A stretch of DNA of 64,000 bases from contig OY725499.1 in the NCBI GenBank assembly GCA_963281255.1, positions 3,615,148 to 3,679,147 of the forward strand, given 5' to 3'. This stretch comes from Aphrocallistes beatrix (taxonomy: Eukaryota; Porifera; Hexactinellida; Sceptrulophora; Aphrocallistidae). Numbering within the stretch: position 1 is the stretch's first letter; each line of letters opens with the position of its first letter. A program made the position numbers and the translations under genes. Below are positions 33,105 through 44,386 of this stretch, one piece after another. The notes under the pieces were generated by a model, which was not told where the DNA came from, did no database searches, and worked only from the letters and a program-made list of their open reading frames with translations.

Positions 33105-34636
33105 TATGATACTGTTTTGGAGATAGTTTCTCTATACGTATCAAATTTAGGATGTCGCCCAAAGGCCAACTGGAGCAGACATCGCGTATGTGTCTGCGGG
33201 GCGTGCAGCGTTAGCGAGTTTGTATAGATTACATTAGTATTAATGTTCTATTTCAATTTAGTATTTTAGAATGGAGACAAACGTTTGTAAGCAAATTTAA
33301 ACATTCGCGATTTGGAGCAAAAATTATTCAAATAAATGAAATTAACGCGAATGAGCACCCCCCGTAAGAAATTCATTTTCTAAAACTAACTAAGAGAGAA
33401 ACAAGGCTGTAAAATCTGATTTAGCTCTTATCTCCAATGCCGACCAATCGGAAAAGTTGTAACTTGACAGATTAGCCAAAAGCTTCAAATTAAGATAATA
33501 GAAATTAACATAAGAAATTAACATAAGAAATTAACGCAATCTGGACGAAGTAACATTATAAAGTATTGCTAAATTTCTATAATAATGTACTTTTAAACAA
33601 TTAAATACATTTCTTCAGATTACTGTAAACATTAAATCAAACTTGTATTCTGTGTATAGTACATTGTCGTAATACGTATACTTGTATGTTTTGAAACAAA
33701 GTCCAATTTGTTAGAACTTTGAGGGGTGGATTGATTGTTCAATCACAGCTCACATAAACTTGTAGTTTTACTATCACGTAAACTTTCTACTACTACATTC
33801 TAATTTAATTATCCTTCAAAATGATTAGTGAGTCAATGGAAGTTAATTATTGAATGTATCACAAGAAGACAAAGCAACCACTTTCAAACTTTCTACTCTC
33901 TAAATACATTTCTAATAAATTAGCCTTATGACAAAAACGCTTTTACTACAAACTAATTTCAACCAATATAATTGCTCCAATCTTGCAAATGGTTGAACAA
34001 CTTTCTACCTTACAGACGTTGTGGCTGGTTAGATCTAGTTACGTGAGCAAGATTAGATAATGCATATGCAACCATCTGACTTAATTATGAAATATAATTT
34101 CTCTAATAACCTTGGTAGAATCTGCCTCAAGATGGCAGACATCCTTTCTGGTCATCACAGAGATTAATGCAGTAGAAAATATATCCTTACTTGCTCAAGG
34201 CGCGCTTAAATTTACACAAATATTGATATGTTCGAGCGAAAATTTGCCTCAACTCTCATATCTTATTATTAATACATAGGCTAGGCACATAAAATAATCA
34301 GAGATGTATTTAGGTGTATAGCCTAGGGAAGCTGGACGAAGCAGCATAATATTACCTACCTCATAAGGTAGGTAAGGTACAGGTATAATCTATGGTCCCA
34401 GGAATGCATTGTATTCTATGTTAAAAATACTCGATGCTGATTAGCTTAATCTAAGTCAGTTTTTGAGTAAAATGTTGGAATATCGTTTCAAAACCTAAAA
34501 ATTGTCACTTACCACATAAAGTACCTCCTGTACACCCGAATGATATTTCTAAACCTTGCCAGTTGTTCCAGGTGTCAGACAAACAAACAAACAAACACAC
34601 CACAGACACAAATATAACAATTGAGGTTTGATTATA
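33105..34636. other. Gene-poor stretch
   Basis: There is no supported gene. Repeats of the motif AACTTTCTAC occur at about 33786, 33885 and 34007. A block around 34260-34310 resembles 26690-26750 (shared ACATAGGCTAGGC). A (TTTG)n run lies near 34565-34595. Confidence 0.4.
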
Positions 34637-35191
34637 CAGTAGAACCCCGCGTATCGGGGCGGTAGGATGAGAATTTGTTTTTTTTTTCACTAAAAGTGAA
34701 CCCCGCGTATTGGGACGCCATTCGCTTATCGGGGCACTCCGCCAGAGATTTTTTTCCCTCAAGTAACATACCTTTTGTGCTTGAAAACTTAGTATTTCTC
34801 TATAATGGCCGCTAAGCGTCACCCACTCCCGATAGAGACACGTGCTGAGGTCATTGAACTAAGCAAGGCAGGTTGTCGAGGGTAGAGCGTATATGGAGGG
34901 GAGGCAAACCACCGTGGACGATTTTTTCAAGAAAACGAATTAGTAGATGTTATAACGTTATGACTCTCCTAGTGTACGTAGAATTATGTAAAATGTGAAG
35001 TGATAATGTGTAGTATTGTGCATAATTATCAGTCTATGTGTCTGGTTGTGTTGTGTAGGTTGTAACTTGATTATTTTCACAAAAGTACAAGTATATTATA
35101 ATTTTCCCAGAATCCCGCTTATCGGGGCACTCCCTCGTATCGGGGCGCATTGTGCTTGGACGGAGGTGCCCCGATACGCGGGGTTCTGCTG
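34637..35191. mobile_element. Internally deleted pogo/Tigger-like transposon
   Basis: A 555-bp element has ends CAGTAGAACCCCGCGTATCG and the complement, flanked by TA. Inside, ATG 34805 opens 26 codons beginning MAAKRHPLPIETRAEVIEL, like the N-terminal helix-turn-helix start of pogo/Tigger transposases. A second short frame at 34896-34943 ends QTTVDDFFKKTN and a stop, like the C-terminus of such transposases. The middle is gone, leaving a non-autonomous derivative. This copy links the CAGT-type MITEs of this window to a transposase family. Confidence 0.8.
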
Positions 35192-36489
35192 TATAGAATC
35201 TTTATATAAACAGGTTGTTTACAAATATTTGAATTCAAAAGTACTTAAAATAGATGTTTATCACCAAATTTGTCATTATTATAGACATATTAAGACTCCA
35301 TTTCAATATTATACAGCAGGTATTAAACCCACGCACGGTTTCATCATCTACTATACTATCACGTAGTATGATCTATTAGTGTATTATATACGCTTTCAAA
35401 TTTGGATACGAATCAAATAAACAACACTCCTGAAGGGATATACTTGTAGGTTAAGGTTTAAAAATTGTTTACCTACTTAATTATCCAAAATAGCCTATGG
35501 ACCTATTTTAAGGAGCATACAAACAGGATTCAAAAGTATAAATAGTGAGAGTTACATAATTTTTCACTGAAGTTCTGTAAACAGTGAATCAATAAGTATA
35601 GCTCTACGTTGACAACAAGGAATGTTCTTAAATCAAAGGTAAATATACCTATCTTATACTGATTTTGTATATATTCAATCATTTTTTAAATGGATTTGCA
35701 TATCATTTCAAAAGAAGTGAGAGTTTCTAATAGTTATGCTTGATTAACGAGACGAAGGTAAGCATTGGGAATGCGAGATACGTAGTATATATTATTTTTA
35801 GCTTCCTAATTTCAAAATAATTATAAAATAATATTGTATTGCTTCGAATAAGCGCCCGGGCGCTTATTTATTTCGTGCACCCTTTAGACCCGGCGCTTAT
35901 AATTTTTTTAACACATTGACTGACACTTTTATTTTTGCCACAACTGAGAATGTTAGTTCTATTAAAAAAGGAAAATGTAATGTTTCAATTATACTTTGTA
36001 GCATTTATACTTTGTAGCATCTAATTTATGAAGACATTGTAGTGTAGTGATGAAATGCCACCATCCGTGATGAATTGACTGTGATGAATGGTTCGTGATG
36101 AATTGACGGTGATGAATTGTTTGCGATGAATTGTCGTGCTTCCATATGTTTGTGTTGTTTTGTATTTTATCCACAAATTTTGCTGAGAGGTGCTAGATTA
36201 CTATGGTTAATTAATTTACAATCCATGCACTGAAACTATGTCATTGTTACAATAAATTTATTTTTGATCTTGTCTTCAACTGAGAACAATTTGAACTCTT
36301 TTAGGCATGAGTAAGCCAAGATGTTTGATTGAGTATTGAATCTAGTCAGGAATTACAAATAGAAAAATAATCTCACAATTGAGGATCGAGATGACTGTTA
36401 TTCAGTAAATATTTTGCATCATTGCTTGAGAAATATTTGTTTATGAGAATTGTATAATTTCCGTTTTCCTCGGATCACATTTTTAAATA
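35192..36489. other. Gene-poor stretch with small repeats
   Basis: At 35846-35905 lies a partial copy of the AATAAGCGCCCGGGCGCTTA element seen at 46702-47032. At about 36066-36140 a short minisatellite of GTGATGAATTG units occurs. No gene. Confidence 0.5.
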
Positions 36490-36676
36490 CAGTAGAACTC
36501 GGTTAGTACGTACCCCTCTGGGAAGCGGGAAAAAGTACGTACTATCCATAAGTACGACTAACCGAGTTGATATTACATAGAAATCTATATAATAAATGAA
36601 TTTTCGTTCAGAGAAATGAGTACGTACTAAGCCGAAGTACGTTGTATCCCGAGTACGTACTAACCGAGTTCTACTG
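36490..36676. mobile_element. pogo/Tigger-type MITE (CAGTAGAACTCGG family)
   Basis: A 187-bp element has ends CAGTAGAACTCGGTTAGTAC and complement, with TA on both sides. A relative is at about 58460-58645. Confidence 0.88.
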
Positions 36677-39081
36677 TATATTATAGTCACTCATTTCAGA
36701 ATTTGGCCACTATATATAGCATAGTCGGCAAACTAAAAACGTGAACTTGAAACGTAGACAAGTTCAGTGACTATTTGCACTGCCAAGTTTATCATCATAA
36801 AAAATCCAGCTTAGCCCTTGAGCATGAATTACATATATATATTGTAGGAATACAAGCGCGCGTAGTTCAATAATATTGCTAGTTCAAAATCAAATTTTGG
36901 AACCAAATATTTGCGAAATACTTTCTTATTTGATGCATTTACTTTATGTAGCTATTATGCAAAAACAAAAGCAAATTTATCAAATAGTTTCAAAATACGA
37001 TACTCGTAATCTACATCTTCAAAAACCCAGGTTAACCGTTGAAAGCTAGTCTCGAGTATATTTTTAAAGATTCGTCGAAAATATGAAAATATGTATATAA
37101 AGGTGATAAAAAATACGCATAACCTTTTTTATTGCTATACACAATGAAGATATTTACAATATCAGTTATTGCTTTGAAGTATTAATAATATTACCTGAAA
37201 AATACCGGGGGACTTTTCTATTTATAGTATGGACCCGACATTTATACGGCTTCCCCTCCCAAAATGGTTTAAAACGGAAGTGATGCAACACATTCCTGGT
37301 AGACCCTGGTTAACAACAAAGACAGTCTATTGTGGTATCGTACAATGATTCTCTTTTGAGATTGAAGCTATATATAATGAATAGAAAGGTGTGAAAATTT
37401 TGTTTCCATTTTAGTATCTTAACCGAACATTCCAAGTACATCTTTACTATTAAAACTCGATTAATGTAAATATATATATATCATAGGCGGCGCGTGAGGT
37501 TTCCATATGGGGAGGCTATTTAATAATAATAATAATAATTTGAATAATATTGCCTAGATTCCAATTTCAAACTCACCATGATTAATCTAAATTATATCAC
37601 AGTAAAGTGGGATGATTTTATTCCTGAAAGTTAGAGAATACTCTTGTTCTGACCTCAGACGAAAATGTCGACTCATCGTGGAATTATGACGTCATTGTCA
37701 CCTTTTTTAGAATTAGAAATTTGTTTTTAGACTATAGGTGATAGAGGCTGAAATTTTAATTAAATGTGTATATTAATATACCTCACAGATGATACAACTA
37801 TTATCAAAAATGATGACTCATCACTCTGCTATGACGTCGTCATTACGCGTCAAAAATTTTTAAAGTTGACACATTTCCTGATTTTTCGTGCTATATCGAT
37901 TATAGCAGTAGGACAGACGGATTTAGAGATGTTATCTCCCTTATAATTAATTAATGTAACCCCAGGAGCCCTAAGGGCGCCTCCGGCGGACACAAAGTGT
38001 CTGCCAGCCACGCAGTGCAAGCAAGCGAATCGCGCTTGTATTAATTAAAGCTGAGTATGTACAATGAAATCTGATGACACATTGGATGCATGGCCTTTGT
38101 CCGTTGGAGAGAGATGTCCGCTTCTCGGAAAATGCTTAACTATGCATAGGTTTATGGTAAATTCATTCCGTTCCCGGAGGTTTCTCCGTTGTAGAAGGGT
38201 TGTCCGCTTTTCTGCATATATTAAATACGTTCATCCGCATGCGGATGAACGTTTTTAATAGCTCCTTTTCTGAGTGCCCATTTTGGGAAACCGGATTCTA
38301 CTGGATTTACAAAGCCTATAACCAATTACCTTCTACCCATAGTTTGCTATAAAAAGGATAGAGTTCGCCTATAGCGACCAATATTCAAGTTCCAAGTGCA
38401 GATTTTGTATAAATTATGTTCCCTTATGGCAACTTAGCGTATTAGCAACCTTTTCATGATAAAACTTGAGTTGTTAATAATTATGCGAATTCCACTGTAG
38501 CAGCATATTAATATATTAGCTTGTATGAGCAGACAGAACTTATGAGTGCACCCTGTGAACTTCACTTTTGTGAGACTGTTTCCCACTAAAACATTAATCA
38601 ATAATCCCAAAAGACAAATCAATTATTTATTGAACATGATCTAGTTGTAGTCAAACATAAATCCACAAAATCATATCATATTCTAATCAATTCAAAATGA
38701 AATTATAATTCAACTACGTATCTAAATATATGCACTTACAAGGATATCATACTTGTATATATCCTTTCAGGATTAGTTTCATAACTTTTCTCCAGAGTAG
38801 TTAATTAAATTAGGATGATTATTTAAAGCCCTGGGGTATTTTCGATTTATAGGATATACCCCACACTTAGGGTTTCCCCGCCAAAATGACTTAACCGGAA
38901 ATTAGCAAAATTTCTAGTGCGAATCGGGTTTTAATTACCAATTCTAATTACATAATTATTTTAAATTTATTGGATCTTAATGGTGGTAAGAATTAACAAT
39001 TCAAACATTTGTCATTATAACTTAATATAAACCATTTACATCAACTGGATTCAGAAGTTATTAGAAAGAGGGAATTCCTGG
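36677..39081. other. Gene-poor stretch with several dispersed repeats
   Basis: It contains AT-rich repeat units (about 36990-37140), a related pair of blocks at 37190-37320 and 38830-38935 (shared layout of TTTATAG.ATGGACCC or ATATACCCC followed by CCAAAATG), a copy of the 17096 block at 37653-37700 and the GC-rich palindromic repeat at 37962-38038. No supported gene. Confidence 0.5.
37962..38038 (+). repeat. GC-rich palindromic interspersed repeat, copy 4
   Basis: It contains GGGCGCCTCCGGCGGACAC, AAAGTGTC and GCAAGCAAGCGAATCGCGC. Confidence 0.7.
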
Positions 39082-39501
39082 CTATTCATCAATCTGAGCT
39101 GAGTACGGATGAGGGAGCTGTAGAGACTGGGGTTGCAAGAGAGATGGATTGAAAGGTTGGATCTGTCGCGGGAGTGAATCTCTGTTCTGTCTCGCTGGCT
39201 GATACGGTGCGATCCGAAGTGGATGTAGTCTCTCTGGATGTGGTCTCTCAAGACCAAACACTTCGTGATTGAGCATTCCGTTTACGTCATAGTAGAATGC
39301 TTCGTACTTTCCGAAATGGGTTTCCAGAATGAGAGGGAGATCTAGGATTGGACTTCGTCGGGATTCTACCCAATTCCCGTTCAAGTACCAGTCACACCTG
39401 TTAGTGGAGATGGAGCCCTGGGCTTTAAACACGATTGACTCTTCGGGTGATTTGAACGATATAGGATGGTTCCTGTATACTGTGTAAAGTATGGTAGACA
39501 T
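39082..39501 (-). CDS. Small leaderless protein with one Ig-like domain and a Pro/Gln-rich tail
   Basis: An intact 139-residue frame runs from ATG 39501 to TAG 39082. Residues about 5-90 fit a divergent Ig-like domain: SIVFKAQGSI, CDWYLNGNW in the C-strand position and FGKYEAFYYDVNG near strand F. Residues about 95-139 are rich in proline, glutamine, leucine and histidine (LLQPQSLQLPHP), recalling the linker of the 12326-13123 protein. There is no signal peptide or membrane segment. The next gene to the right, the NLR remnant at 40115, is divergently oriented, but about 600 bp apart. I infer membership of the local Ig-like family. The function is unknown. Confidence 0.62.
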   Translation of the reverse strand: MSTILYTVYRNHPISFKSPEESIVFKAQGSISTNRCDWYLNGNWVESRRSPILDLPLILETHFGKYEAFYYDVNGMLNHEVFGLERPHPERLHPLRIAPYQPARQNRDSLPRQIQPFNPSLLQPQSLQLPHPYSAQIDE

Positions 39502-40114
39502 TTTTCAAGTGTGTGAATTTATATTTAGAATTCTTTAACCGTGAAATTTTATTTCTACACGTATTTATACTAGTAAGTCTGAATGTGAATGTTTAGTGAG
39601 TACTTATGCTTACTGTAATCTACTATAACAAGATGCTACTATATCAACAAAATGATAGATAAATATACCCAGAAACTATCAATATAAACATTTTGGCCTA
39701 AATTTAATATTTGAACTTTTATTTGTCCGTTGCTATGGTTTAGTAGTTTTCAAGAGATTTTTCTGGAATTGTTTTTCATTGGCATCTGTAGAGTATATTT
39801 TGTGTAGAGAAATTGAGCTTTCAAGAAATGAGCTTTCAAGGTGGTGGTGGTGAGTAGGGCCACGGAGAGGGGCCGCTGGTGCATAGGGGTCTATAAACAG
39901 GTATTTCGTCACAATGAGCAATGGAACACTTTATTGAGTACATCTCTAAATTACCAAAATTTTCTGTTTTTACTAATTTTATTTGAGTTTGTGCCATGAT
40001 TTGATACGATACTAGAAGAGATGTACCTAAATAATAATTGAATATTTTACTCAACCCAACTTTTCGTGTTCAAGTTTGTTCTACTTTTTAGATGTCTGCC
40101 CTTTCTCATCTTAA
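39502..40114. other. Spacer between the Ig-like gene and the NLR remnant
   Basis: No supported gene. It probably holds the promoter of the Ig-like gene and, near 40124, an acceptor AG before the NLR death-fold exon. Confidence 0.4.
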
Positions 40115-41788
40115 AAAATCTCAGATGCACTGAGCAGACACGACATCCATCAACTACACGATTCTCTATCAGTGCCAGATGGTCTCTGTGACCGAGACAG
40201 TGAAGGAGCAATTTTTCTTACATCCCTGAAAAAATGGAACGAGTTCGATATTTTCCACCAATCACTGTTAGCCATCCGACCAGATTTAGTAGGCGTAGCG
40301 CTTAACATTAGTGGTTGTGTGTTAATGTGCCTGGAATGCATTCCGATCAACTATTAACAGTGAAAGGTCTTGTCCAACTTCTACAATGGGGAATATCAAT
40401 TGGAAAAAACGGAGAGACCTGTACTTCAAGAAACAATTCGATGATGACGAAATACTGAAGCGATTCACTCGTCTCCTCGACAGATACGATGAGATGAAGC
40501 AACTGTCACTAATCTCAGTGAACGCATCTCTGTTTGCTGTCCTCCTGAAAAGTGAAGACGGTGCTCGCATCCACACCCTGACAAAGCTGTACTATGAACT
40601 AACTCGGTACCTGATACGACGACAACTGACACGAATGCTACTGGAAGAATTGTCGAAAGTGAGCGAACTCTCCGAATTGGATAGCAACGTTTTAGAGTGT
40701 CTCCACTCAATCGGGTTTATCGCGTACCAGGGCGTGGCCTTTAGGGAGATGATCTCTGACAAAAAGATACCGTTGCGAGTTGGTAGGGTGTTAAAGTCGA
40801 GTGGGTGTCTGGGTCTAGTTCAGGAATATGTGAAAGTGGGCAAAATGGGTATTATCACAAAAGTATGGTCATTTACTCATTCGACAATTCAAGAGTTCAT
40901 TGGTGCCATCTGGCTGAAGAGCTGCAGTTGGCGAGATCAGTGTCTGTCTGTTCGGTTTATCGTGCATACGAACGACGTTTTCTCAGTGTTCCGTATGGTA
41001 GTGAGATTTTTGTGTGGATTGTTATCCGACGAATCAATGAATGTGTTTTTCCTCCTCTACAAACATGTGACACCTCGCACTGTTCCCGTCAACCATCTTC
41101 CTGAGTGTGTTCAACTCAAATATGAGGACCATGATTTATTCCAATACACAGACTGGAAGGAATTTACTGAGAAGTTCCTTCAGCTGAGTGCAATGTTGTC
41201 TGAATCTGATTGCGATTCTATTCCTAATTTCTTCCAAGTGTGTAGACGTTTCCTTCCTGACTCAGTCTACTTCTACATTGAGAGTGCAGTGGCTCCTAAC
41301 GAGTGGATCTGTTTTCTCGAATCACTGCCACTTCTTGAACACATCCACCTCATCCATGTGGATTCTCGCTACGTCACTCCTGAACTGTCTCGATGAATTT
41401 CTCAGCTGCTTGCAGTCCTGTACAAACTTAGTAAAGTTGGAGCTAGAGTTTTCTCTCATACGTGTTGGTGACGTTACTCTCTGGTATTCGGCAGTTCACA
41501 GTCTCACCTCTCTGATATATTTGTATTTCTCACATATCTCTATTCATGATTCAGGAATGTTGAGTCTATGCAGAGGTCTCCTCTCCCATCCTACCATTAG
41601 ACAGTTAGACGTATCCGAATGTAAACTGAGTTCCTATTCTTGTAAACCTCTCACCCCCAAACCTAATTCCTACCCTCACACAACTGAAGTTCCTATGCGT
41701 GACTGAACTCTCCGAACCAGAAACTGAACCAGTCGAACTGCTCAAGCTAACAGCTGATCAGTATGCTATAGAGCATGAACTATGTTAA
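40115..41788 (+). pseudogene. NLR-type receptor, decayed (death-fold, NACHT remainder, LRR)
   Basis: Three parts of a NOD-like receptor lie in order. At about 40125-40357 a death-fold domain contains SLKKWNEFDIFHQSLLAIRP, then runs to a stop. From about 40326 to 41396 a second frame gives the distal NACHT and winged-helix region: LISVNASLFAVLL, LTKLYYELTRYLIRRQL and the typical FTHSTIQEFIGAIWL. From about 41390 leucine-rich repeats continue in a third frame (NLVKLELEFSLIRVGDV; RQLDVSECKLSS), and after another shift near 41660 a short tail to TAA 41786. The P-loop and Walker B half of NACHT is absent, with no room for it between the two frames. NLRs sense intracellular danger and oligomerise through NACHT; this copy could not. 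It is a pseudogene with a deletion and at least two frameshifts. Confidence 0.78.
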
Positions 41789-41945
41789 GTACTTAGGGCA
41801 TTCAAAAAGTTCTAATCCCATATCTGTATCACAAATGATAATGAAAATAGGATATTTTCGATATGTCCATTGTATTCCTTAGGGGATCAGCTTCCAAATT
41901 GTATATTGGTTTATCCAGGGAAATTTCAAGAGGGGTTGGTAAGTA

Positions 41946-42652
41946 CAGTCGACTCTCGTTAACACGTACACCAAGGGACCGTGGAGATTTGTACTCCTTA
42001 TCCGGAGTACGTATTAACCGAAGTACGTACGTACATAGCCACATTTGTCCAAAATACTTAATATACATAGTGATAACTACGTGAGAGTATGAAATTGTAC
42101 TTGTTAAATAGAGAACTCATTATCCGTGTTCGTATTATCCGTGTTCGTATTAACCGTGTTCGTATTATCCGTGTTCGTATTAACCGTGTTCGTATTATCC
42201 GTGTTCGTATTAACCGTGTTCGTATTATCCGTGTTCGTATTATCCGTGTTCGTATTAACCGTGTTCGTATTATCCGTGTTCGTATTAACCGTGTTCTTAT
42301 TATCCGTGTTCGTATTATCCGTGTTCGTATTATCTGTGTTCGTATTAACCGTGTTCGTATTATCTGTGTTCGTATTAACCGTGTTCGTATTATCCGTGTT
42401 CGTATTATCTGTGTTCGTATTAACCGTGTTCGTATTATCCGTGTTCGTATTAACCGATGTATTTAGTATTGAAAACGCACTGAAGGGGACCCACAAATCG
42501 TACTTATTATCCGATATTTCGTCTTATCCGTGTTCGTGTTAACCGGAGTTCGTTTGTATATATTTTGCCATAGATTAGGTTGGGGAATCAAAACTTGTAC
42601 TTCTTATCCGATTGTACTCCTTATCCGTGTTCGTATTAACGAGAGTCGACTG
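41946..42652. mobile_element. pogo/Tigger-type MITE with an expanded 15-bp array
   Basis: A 707-bp element has ends CAGTCGACTCTCGTTAACAC and complement, flanked by TA. Bases 42121-42455 are a tandem array of about 22 units of 15 bp (GTGTTCGTATTATCC and the TAACC variant). The array is a local expansion of the element's own subterminal motif, not a gene. Confidence 0.9.
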
Positions 42653-43160
42653 TATGTAATACTCGTAGTATCAAGTTTGTTCGTTTCTTACAAGAGGCGT
42701 AAAACAATGAATTTTTCTTAATTGTCTGTAAATCACTTCTACCAATAGACAAGTTTACACCACATTACGTTCCACTATCTTTAATCGTTTAGGAGTTTAT
42801 GAAATCATCAAATTTTAAGTTTCTTATATTTTTTGCTCTTGTTTTTTATCAATTGTAAATAAAGTCGAAACGGTTTTTTCTTACTATTTCTTTCAAGGTT
42901 CAAACTGTAAGAAAAAACCGATGGAAATTAATATAGATTTGGAATATTTTACACCAGAAATATTCTGAAAAAGTTAGTGCCCAATAATTTTAAGTCATCT
43001 CCCAAATTTTTCAAAAAATAGTGTGAGGACACATATATTCCTGTTGTCAAGATCGATGCCATATGTATTCTGATTAAACATCGTTATTCAACGCTTCAAA
43101 ATATAATTATTTCGGATAGTTATACTACAGTGCACTGCTGAATAACCAAATCTGATTTTA
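42653..43160. other. AT-rich stretch without a gene
   Basis: A small inverted pair, AAACGGTTTTTTCTTAC and GTAAGAAAAAACCGAT, lies at about 42868-42922 and may be a relic of a further MITE (compare 58265-58453). Confidence 0.45.
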
Positions 43161-43162
43161 TA

Positions 43163-43687
43163 TAGTACTGTTGCGTAGATCCGTGAGATTCTTATACACA
43201 TAACCATGGATGGCTTTGTAGCGTAGAATTCTGAGATTATCCGTAGAATCGTGAGATTTGTTTCACTTACTCAAACGACCTTGTGGTTCAACCGGTTTCA
43301 TCATAACTTGATAACTATCGCCACTAAATAGTGTCACGCGACACATGTTGATAGTACTCGACACAATTTAATGGCACACGACACAATTTACTTGGTAAAA
43401 CCCCATATGGACCATGGATGAATTTTATTTTGCATTTATGGTCCATATGGGGATTTATCATAGTAAATTGTGTCGCGTGCCATCAAATTGTATCACGTGC
43501 CACAATTTGGTGGTGGTAGTTATCAAGTTACAATAAAACCAATTGAACCATAAGGCGATTTGAGGAAGCGAAACAAAATCTCACGATTCTACGGATAATC
43601 TCAGAATTCTACGCTACAAAACCATCCATGGTTATGTGTATAAGAATCTCATGGATCTACGATCTCACGGATCTACGCAACAATACT
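43163..43687. mobile_element. Large foldback element
   Basis: The ends GTTGCGTAGATCCGTGAGAT and their complement are followed by long inverted arms including CATAACCATGGATGG and CGTAGAATTCTGAGATTATC. The centre is a second palindrome, CCATATGGACCATGGA. No transposase. A clean target duplication could not be fixed (AGTACT against AATACT). Confidence 0.78.
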
Positions 43688-43811
43688 TAAGAAATGGGTG
43701 GCATCCAGAATATAAACAGTTCTACACTTTTAATAAAATAATGATTGTAGGATTTCATTTAAGCTCCTCAAATCAAATCCATAAATTCGAAAATTGGGGG
43801 GGGGGGGTCAC
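43688..43811. other. Short spacer with a G-tract
   Basis: A run of 11 G at about 43797-43807 may be a weak point for sequencing or replication. Confidence 0.5.
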
Positions 43812-44386
43812 CTAACATCCTGCACCACTGTTAAGTGAGCGACATTCTAATCTTCGTGAATATGCTGAATATGCCTTCTGGTTGTATACATCCGGAAGAA
43901 ATTTCTTGCAATGATCTGGACCGGGACCGTTGGTCCTTTTCCGTTTCAGGCTGGACCGCGGTTTGGTCAGGAACATTTCAACTCCTCCTTGCTTGCTGTC
44001 ATTCCCCTGGGTCTGAGGTGTCAGTTGTTCTAGTTGATGTTGAGGCAGATATTCTGTGTGTATCTTTCTCTTCTCTTGCACGGGAGAGGCTGTGCTTTCT
44101 TAAGTGCTGCCCATCTTGTAAACACAGCTTGACCAGTCAGTTCATCTCTAATTTCTAGTCGATATAAAGCGAAATCTTCTTCTTTGATCGGTCCAATTAT
44201 GATACTTCTCTTACACTGACGTGGTATCCTACCGTACTTATTATACCATTGATACTTTGGCTTGTTCGCTTTTACTTTTGTTGAAAATTTGATGTATGAG
44301 CCTATTTTCCCAATTCTGTCATTCGGTTCTGCTATAATTATATCAGGAGCTGTCGACTGTATAATAATATCATCCGTATGTACCAT
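43812..44386 (-). CDS. Ig-like protein, 118 residues, with a second frame beyond
   Basis: ATG at 44386 opens 118 codons to the stop at 44030. Residues about 15-95 form one Ig-like domain close to domain 1 of the 12326-13123 protein: IGSYIKFSTKVKANKPKYQW, then IIIGPIKEEDFALYRLEIRD and FTRWAALKKAQP. No cysteines at the canonical strand B and F sites, and no signal peptide. An overlapping frame (stop at 43812) continues with LPQHQLEQLTPQTQGN and a basic stretch, resembling the Gln/Pro linker of the relative. So either a frameshift has cut a longer protein or the short form is normal. The first 14 codons and the upstream DNA are duplicated at 53866-53906. Confidence 0.65.

Noticed and set aside
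33700-34200. Cas12a-type direct repeats suggested by TTTCTAC
   Set aside because: No complementary GTAGA partner at fixed spacing, no regular array and a eukaryotic setting.
34505-34822. Frame ending in GLEISFGCTGGTLCG before a GTAAGT donor, with a signal-like stretch
   Set aside because: The hydrophobic part comes from a (TTTG)n run and the 5' part from a MITE; no start codon in reach. Kept only as a weak possibility.
36677-39081. Short frames as possible small genes
   Set aside because: They cross dispersed repeats and show no domain or codon pattern.
42089-42542. Three long frames of VRIIRVRIN, NTDNTNTVN and SVFVLTVF type
   Set aside because: All three are readings of the 15-bp tandem array within a MITE.
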